From contig CM053247.1 in NCBI GenBank assembly GCA_028583405.1, positions 12,330,063 to 12,394,062 of the forward strand: DNA of 64,000 nt, written 5' to 3'. The position numbers and the translations under genes were made by a program. The notes below the pieces were generated by a model. That model saw only the letters and a program-made list of their open reading frames with translations, was not told the origin of the DNA and searched no databases. This document shows, piece by piece, positions 58,726 through 64,000 of this stretch. The first letter of the stretch is position 1. Every line of letters starts with the position of its first letter. The DNA is from Pogonophryne albipinna (Eukaryota > Chordata > Actinopteri > Perciformes > Artedidraconidae).

Positions 58726-59038
58726 TGTATACACACATATTGATAGATGTCTTGTAATGCACTGTTGAGGAACCTGCGACCCAAGTTTTTCATCTCCGAC
58801 CTTGTCAGGTATTGTAGGCTACATTCAATAAATAATGAGCACAGAATTATTAAATAAAACACCGAATTTGTGTGATTATACTAAATGATTTACAAATAAA
58901 TACCACTGCATATTTACAACTGTTACACATGCTGATGTAACCCAAATAGTGGACCCGTTCAAATCCAGTTTTGGCCAGTCTGCCGTGGTTCCATCCCATT
59001 TCAAAGTGCTGTTCGACGCTCGGCGTAACCCTCGGAGC

Positions 59039-59455
59039 ACACTCAACCATCCAATCACAGAGCTTGAGGACTATCACAGGGTTTGTCAAGCGAAGCGGAG
59101 AGAATACTTAGCCTACTTCAGGGTGTAAAATTCTCTAAAGCAACTAGGCTACTATGTGCTGCCCCGACCCTCGGTCCTGACGGACTCCAACTTGTGTTTA
59201 TTAATCAAACAAATAAATAAACACAAGGATAATTATGTGTTATTGTTGAGTAAATAACAGTGGTTTAGAAAATAATACAAAATTAGAAGGAAAAAATGAT
59301 GAAACAATACAGATTTCAGTATTCTGAGCCCCAACTCTCCCCATAACTGACGGCAACAAAAGTCCTACATTATTCAATTAAAATAAAGAAGTAAAAACAA
59401 TAAGTGTGGCTTGATATTGAGTAAGAAAAAGGTTGATAAACGCTGTGAGAATGGA
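59039..59455 (-). repeat. Right arm of outer element, first part
   Basis: Inverted copy of most of the left arm. It stops at ATGGATCTGCGGG, where the hAT inserted; the arm resumes at 63041. Confidence 0.85.
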
Positions 59456-60197
59456 TCTGCGGGCAGGGGCGCCGCCAGGGATTTTGGGCCCCATGAAACA
59501 TATCACATTGGGCCCCACCACCAGGCCCAGGCCACGCCAACCAAGCACAATGCTGTAACCACATCTTCAGAACCCAACCGACTCATTTATGCTTTAAATA
59601 ACTCTACCTGTACAGGCTTGCATCTATCTTGTAGTCCAATACTAACCGCACAATATTTACTGACACTGAGCGGTGAAAATATAACACGGACGTGCAACAT
59701 TCTACTGCAGTAGAATTCACTATTTGATATAACACTAACATTCCTGACAATATACCTCAATAGTCATCTTTTATGGTGTACATGCCTTTTTAATAAAAAT
59801 GTTGAATGGAACATTCAAAAATCAAAATAAATATAACTTAAATATATACATGACCTCTTAAATTAAAATAAAGTGAACATTAACACCAATATTATCATTT
59901 ATAAAATGCTATAACAAAAACATAAAAAAATAAAAATAACATAAGCAGCAGATTTTTTTATTAAATATACCAAAGCCTTATGGGGGGACAGGGCTGCGGA
60001 GCCTAAAGATGGATCTGTTGGTCCTGGCACCAGGGGGAGGGACAACTGGTTTAGTATGAATAGCTGCTAAAAATGTACCTGCATTTATTAAATGTCAGCT
60101 AAAAGAGGAGTGAAATGAAAAACCTCTGAATTTTCTGTGAAGATATTAAATGTACTTAAAGGGAAAATTGAGTACTTTATTTATGTGTTTATGATTT

Positions 60198-60554
60198 AAT
60201 TTCGTAATTTCGGAGAAACCAGCTCGAGTGTGCTAGAATTTGAAAATACACAACCGGAGAAAATCTGCCACTTCCTTACAGAGCCCCTCCTCCAACACAC
60301 ACATGACCAATGAGGGCACGAGATAAGTTTGTGCACAGATGGAAGGCTGACAGGCAGGTAGGCCATCCAGTTATTTTAGCCGGGCCGGCTCAGATTGGTC
60401 GTGCTTTTTACAGCGCCACGGCTTCCACTGATGACATTTTTTTATGGATTTTTTGTCAAAGCACTTAAGATATTCATTGCTATCGGGATGTCAAGAGCAT
60501 TCCATGGAATATAACAAGTGTATCTCGAGCCGGTTTCTCAAACTTTCCCCACCT
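60198..60554. mobile_element. TTAA MITE, second copy
   Basis: Same family as 41875-42161. The right end is intact (CCGGTTTCTCAAAC then CCCCACCT and TTAA); the left end has decayed. It keeps about 95 bp (from CAGATTGGTCGTGC, 60391-60484) that copy 1 lacks. The missing block is bounded by the repeated word GCT in this copy, pointing to a microhomology deletion in the other. Confidence 0.8.
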
Positions 60555-60641
60555 TTAATGTCAGCAAAACATTAAAATGATTATTTACAATGGACTACGC
60601 TTAGCTAACACTAATTACCACCACTCATGGACCACACTCAC

Positions 60642-60745
60642 CTTTTCTTTTGAAAAACTGGGTGACATACTGTCGCCCTTTAGTCCCTCTTTCTCGTCTT
60701 TCTCTCCTTTCTTTTCTCTTTTGAAAGCCTGACTTTGTTAGTCAT
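60642..60745 (-). pseudogene. hAT transposase first-exon relic
   Basis: The minus strand reads MTNK, then after a one-base shift SGFQKRKERRERRERGTKGR and QYVTQFFKRK, then a splice donor GGTGAGT at the exon end. SG-x-QKRK followed by a basic stretch and TQFF is the typical N-terminal start of ZMYM1-like hAT transposases in fish. No downstream exon remains. It belongs to the host hAT and not to the nested one at 61052. Confidence 0.5.
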
Positions 60746-61051
60746 TGAGACATGCTACACACGTAAGTACTAGCATCCCTGCTCCTCACATGCTCTCACT
60801 CTCTGCTAGAAAGGGCCGGTGCCGCACAGCGTTTGGAGGCAGGACCAAACCATTACATGTAACTAGAGGGGGGTGTTCGATGCTTTGGATAATTAACTTT
60901 TGGAAGAAAATAAGTTAAATGAATCGTAAGTTTAGTGAGTACATCATCAATATGACGTTATATTAATGCTAATTATTGATGATTGATGAAAGGTTACTTA
61001 AACATTTTTCTTAATGTTCTAAAAATGTTTGGGGCCCCTGTCAGTCACGGG

Positions 61052-62980
61052 CAGTGTTGGGTGTAACGCGTTACAAAAGTAATGGAGTTACAGTAATATA
61101 TTACTTTTTGCTGTAACGAAGTAATGTAACGCATTACTAATGAAATGTGGGTAATATATTACCCGTTACAACGCTCAGTAACGCAGTTACAACACATTTT
61201 AACCCGAAATTAAATGGTGTTTTGTTTTTTAAGAATGTACTAACATAGCGAGACATTCCGACACCAGAGACAAATTGTGCGGGTAGATTAGTAAACCTGG
61301 TGTTTACCCTTCATGCTTCGCGTCGGGATCTTCGGGGCAGTTGAATGTTATGCAACCTCTATTCAAAAAAGAGAACGCAGCGAAAAGTACAAATAACTAA
61401 TTGTGTCAGGTGCGCGTGACCTGCTCCGCTGCGCGTGCATAATTTGTGTTTCCACAGCAATGACACAGCAGTGACACACATCTGATCTGTGGTTAATCAT
61501 TTATACGAAAATGGTTAAAGCAACCATCACTAAACGCCAGCAACACTGCATCTACTGCAGACAGTAGCAACAGGTTAGATGGGGACATCACGTTACCCTC
61601 GTTGTGGACACTAGCTTACTCCCGCCTGACTCGCCGCCCTCGCCCCCGGAGCAGCAGTCTTCGTCATCCGAAACTACGCCGCCCCTCTGCGGCCCGCAGG
61701 TGCCAGGATACCACGGCAAAACAGAGCCTGCCCAGGTATATCTAAACAAGTACCCGCCTGTACAGTGGGGTTAGGCGGTCATTTCGTGGTATAAAAATAG
61801 ACAATGGCTAGAATATTCATGTGAAAATAGTGCCATATTCTGCCATGCCTGTAGAAATGTTGGGTCAAAAATAATGCATACAATAGCACAGATGCCTTCA
61901 CCACGAATGGCTACAACAAGATCTCATATCCCAAGCTTATCAACAAGTTAATGTTGCAGCTGAAATGTTCTCCAGGTCACAAAGTCAACCTCACATGATG
62001 AAGTTTTCAAGCACAGTAAATATTCTCTTCCCAGAGTATATGATGGGACCAAAGTGATGTTTAGTACATGGTTTTAATAATACTTTTGCCTTTCAATGTT
62101 TGCCATTTCAAACCATGAGCAGTTCAAATAATATTTGCCTTGATTTACAATATGTTCTCATTTGTTTTATCAGTAGCCTACAGTTTTGAAGTTTTGTGCT
62201 TTTCTTTGCCATAGTCCACTTTGGACTATATGAAATATTTCAGGATTGCACTTTTAACACACTTGAAATGTTCTCACTTGCTTGGTTTCAAAACATAACA
62301 AATGCCATAATCTGTTCATTGGGGACCATCAATGATATTTTTCATTGCTGTTGCCGGCCACTATTGCTCATGTAAACCTACTACTGCTGCGCCCCCTGTA
62401 ATCTCAGATGCACCCTGAGTCATTTTGTTCTGGAACCGGGCCTGTACATGGCCATATACTGAACAAACTACAGAGCCCATTCCGTGTCCTGTTATTGTTT
62501 ACTTCCTCTCTGCCTTCTTCTGGTGATTTATCTGACGTCCAGCGCTCCGTCTTTTAACCTCTTTTCCTTTCTCTTTCTTGATCCTCCTTAGCAACCTTCA
62601 TTATAGTCCTTGACAGTGGTCTGTACTGCTGTATTAACAACGTGTCACATGTTAAGAAGTTACAATCAGAATCGAGTATTCAACTAAGCCGTGTAATACA
62701 AGTTGTTAGTAGCCGTAATGGCCTACACAGTTGTTATGCTATACCACATTGCCCTTCACTGGATGTATAATGAGCTGCACTAAACTACATTTTAGCATTT
62801 AAAATACCTAGCCATTCTTTTGCGGTTATTTTGGTGAAAGTAACTCAAAAGTAACTCAAAAGTAGTGTAACTCATTACATTTCAGAGACAGTAATATTGT
62901 AATGTAACTTATTACTTTCAAAAGACAGTAATAAGTAATATGTAATATATTACATTTTGGAAGTAACTTGCCCAACACTG
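61052..62980 (+). mobile_element. Nested hAT element (1929 bp)
   Basis: Begins CAGTGTTGGGTGTAACGCGT and ends ACTTGCCCAACACTG, flanked by a perfect 8-bp duplication GTCACGGG (61044-61051, 62981-62988). Both subterminal regions are packed with GTAAT/ATTAC words, as in a well-known fish hAT family. A decayed transposase exon with a TTF zinc finger lies at 61622-61950. Confidence 0.93.
61622..61950 (+). pseudogene. TTF-type zinc-finger hAT transposase relic
   Basis: One frame gives PPDSPPSPPEQQSSSSETTP through QVYLNKYPPVQWG and a stop. In another frame WYKNRQWLEYSCENSAIFCH then ACRNV follows, then TDAFTTNGYNK. The W-Y-x4-WLEY...FC-x2-C pattern is the TTF zinc finger found just after the N-terminus of ZMYM1-like hAT transposases. 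At least two frameshifts and a stop disable it. The catalytic RNase H-like region has been lost or is unrecognisable. Confidence 0.65.
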
Positions 62981-63040
62981 GTCACGGGCCCTTAGAATCG
63001 TCCTAACTTTTCACCCCCTTACGGCGCCCCTGTCTGCGGG

Positions 63041-63081
63041 TAGCATTGGCTCGCGATCTCAAGTCGTCTACTCTACAACAT
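63041..63081 (-). repeat. Right arm of outer element, terminal part
   Basis: TAGCATTGGCTCGCGATCTC onward, the complement of the first 41 bases of the left arm apart from a few changes, including an extra GAGTA-like block. Confidence 0.8.
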
Positions 63082-64000
63082 GTGTTGGATTAGCAGTAAC
63101 CTTGGTGGTCGACATAATATAAGGTGCATATTCATTTCAGAGGAAAACTAGCTTTATTTTCTTTGGCATTGCTGGTCCCTCAAATGAAACAAGATGAGAA
63201 CAGAGAGCAGTCGAGAAGTCTTTATGAAATGTTTTCTGTGCCCTGACATTTCCAGTGAATGGACTCGCACACAGGCTATTTCTTCTGAATGCCGTAATAT
63301 GCCAAGAGCATTAGGTCTTATAGATAAGTGAACCCAGTCCGCAGTGTTTTTTTTACAGTATTGCCTACCCAGTGTAAGATGTGACATATTAAGAAATAAA
63401 TTGTGGTTACAACCCAAAACAGCTTTAAGGAGCCTGCTTACTGGAAATAAACTGCTGCGTGTTGAATTTTTAATAAGACAAACAGACAAACACTGCCTGC
63501 TCAAAGCAAGAAACAGTCCCTTGTAAGAAAATCCTAACTGTTCATGACCTCCTATATTTACCAGGGGTTCAGCTTGGACTGTATTTCCTTAAGTAGATTC
63601 AGCACTCGTCTTCCAACAACTCAGTGGAAGATATGAGTTGTCAAAGACACTAAATGAGAGTGACAGTTTGTTGGACATTTGCCTTTCAGACTACTGCCTG
63701 AAAGTACTCTCTCTCCTCCAGCTGAAGGTTAAAGTCTTCAGAGATCAGCGGGAGAAGCTGGGGCACAGCAGGTAACAGCGCACACCCGTTTAAACCATTC
63801 TGAGCCATGCTTGCTAATTAGTCCACAGCTGCGATGCTCCTGGGAAAACAGACATCCATTTCCTGGTTCTCCCCTGCAAACTGCCTCAGAGAGATTATTA
63901 GGACAGACTACAGTGCTACGGCTGACCAGCTTCCTCTGTAGCTATTACCAAAGAAAAACGGATATTATGATGAAGCCCACTTTTGTTAAATATCTATTTT
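63082..64000. other. Unique sequence at the window end
   Basis: No supported gene. 63720-63960 is repeat-free with words such as TGCTTGCTAATTAGTCCACA and GAGAGATTATTAGGACAGAC, so it may be a conserved non-coding stretch running out of the window. Confidence 0.4.

Larger units (their letters stand above)
59464..63032. mobile_element. hAT element inserted in the outer right arm
   Basis: Starts CAGGGGCGCCGCCAGGG and ends CCTTACGGCGCCCCTG, flanked by a perfect 8-bp duplication TCTGCGGG (59456-59463, 63033-63040). It carries a minus-strand first transposase exon relic (60642-60745), a TTAA MITE copy and a whole second hAT (61052-62980). Removing the nested hAT leaves about 1.6 kb, so it was itself non-autonomous or deleted. 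Confidence 0.92.
52573..63081. mobile_element. Outer long-inverted-repeat element hosting a nest of insertions
   Basis: The left arm (52573-53030, 458 bp) is matched by an inverted right arm made of 59039-59455 plus 63041-63081 (417 + 41 = 458 bp), split by the hAT at 59464-63032. The ends read ATGTTGTAGA. Clean target duplication was not found. Removing the recognised insertions leaves about 4.4 kb. No intact transposase is visible; 53940-53985 on the minus strand has a short frame (MTDEQIATGLSAKD) that could be a relic. Confidence 0.7.

Noticed and set aside
1..64000. tRNA genes, rRNA genes or tRNA-derived SINE heads
   Set aside because: No convincing A-box/B-box pair or cloverleaf was seen by eye; a tRNAscan run would be decisive.

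Overview
The window looks like gene-poor chromosomal DNA from a ray-finned (teleost) fish. It is AT-rich, has no operon-like gene packing, and is full of repeat families typical of teleost genomes: hAT, PIF/Harbinger and piggyBac DNA elements, TTAA-flanked MITEs, an RTE/Rex3-like LINE with a GATG tail, L2-like 3' tails and LTR elements. No multi-exon host gene, tRNA, rRNA or CRISPR array could be supported. Nearly all open frames are shadows of repeats or chance frames. The protein-coding traces that can be recognised are transposon-derived, with one exception.

The exception is the main result. Positions 10925-12593 hold a young, complete non-autonomous LTR retrotransposon, with a perfect 5-bp GACTG target duplication and LTRs differing by three substitutions plus one CAG-repeat expansion. 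Its only ORF joins a short gag-like leader in frame to a protein closely resembling the host PRKR-interacting protein PRKRIP1, lacking an internal block of about 34 residues. This is a retrotransposon carrying a captured cellular cDNA, with no pol gene.

Layout. 1-4730 is mostly unique sequence. 4734-7218 is a composite inverted-repeat element with interleaved arms. 7232-7912 is a probable hAT relic. 10925-12593 is the PRKRIP1-carrying LTR element. 14145-14673 is a hAT MITE. 16973-21636 is a cluster: two related Harbinger-type MITEs, a 2.3-kb long-inverted-repeat element holding an 830-bp insertion, and a solo LTR. 21640-34230 is mostly unique DNA with several stretches that read like conserved non-coding elements. 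34235-37664 is a TA-flanked element with a piggyBac-type element inside it. 39.7-46.4 kb holds a common teleost repeat, an LTR-like promoter block, a BED-finger hAT copy containing a TTAA MITE, and a 5'-truncated RTE LINE with a 14-bp target duplication. 46.4-52.5 kb is largely unique. 52573-63081 is a nest of elements: a 458-bp-armed element contains a TIR element with a CGGBP1-like transposase relic, a GAGTCC-rich minisatellite, a second inverted BED-hAT copy (8-bp TSD), and a further hAT (8-bp TSD) that itself contains a TTAA MITE and yet another hAT (8-bp TSD).

The elements can be ordered in time because several insertions have a matching empty site or arm in the same window. All family names come from reading termini, target duplications and translated motifs; no database search was possible. 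Conserved-element calls are impressions only.
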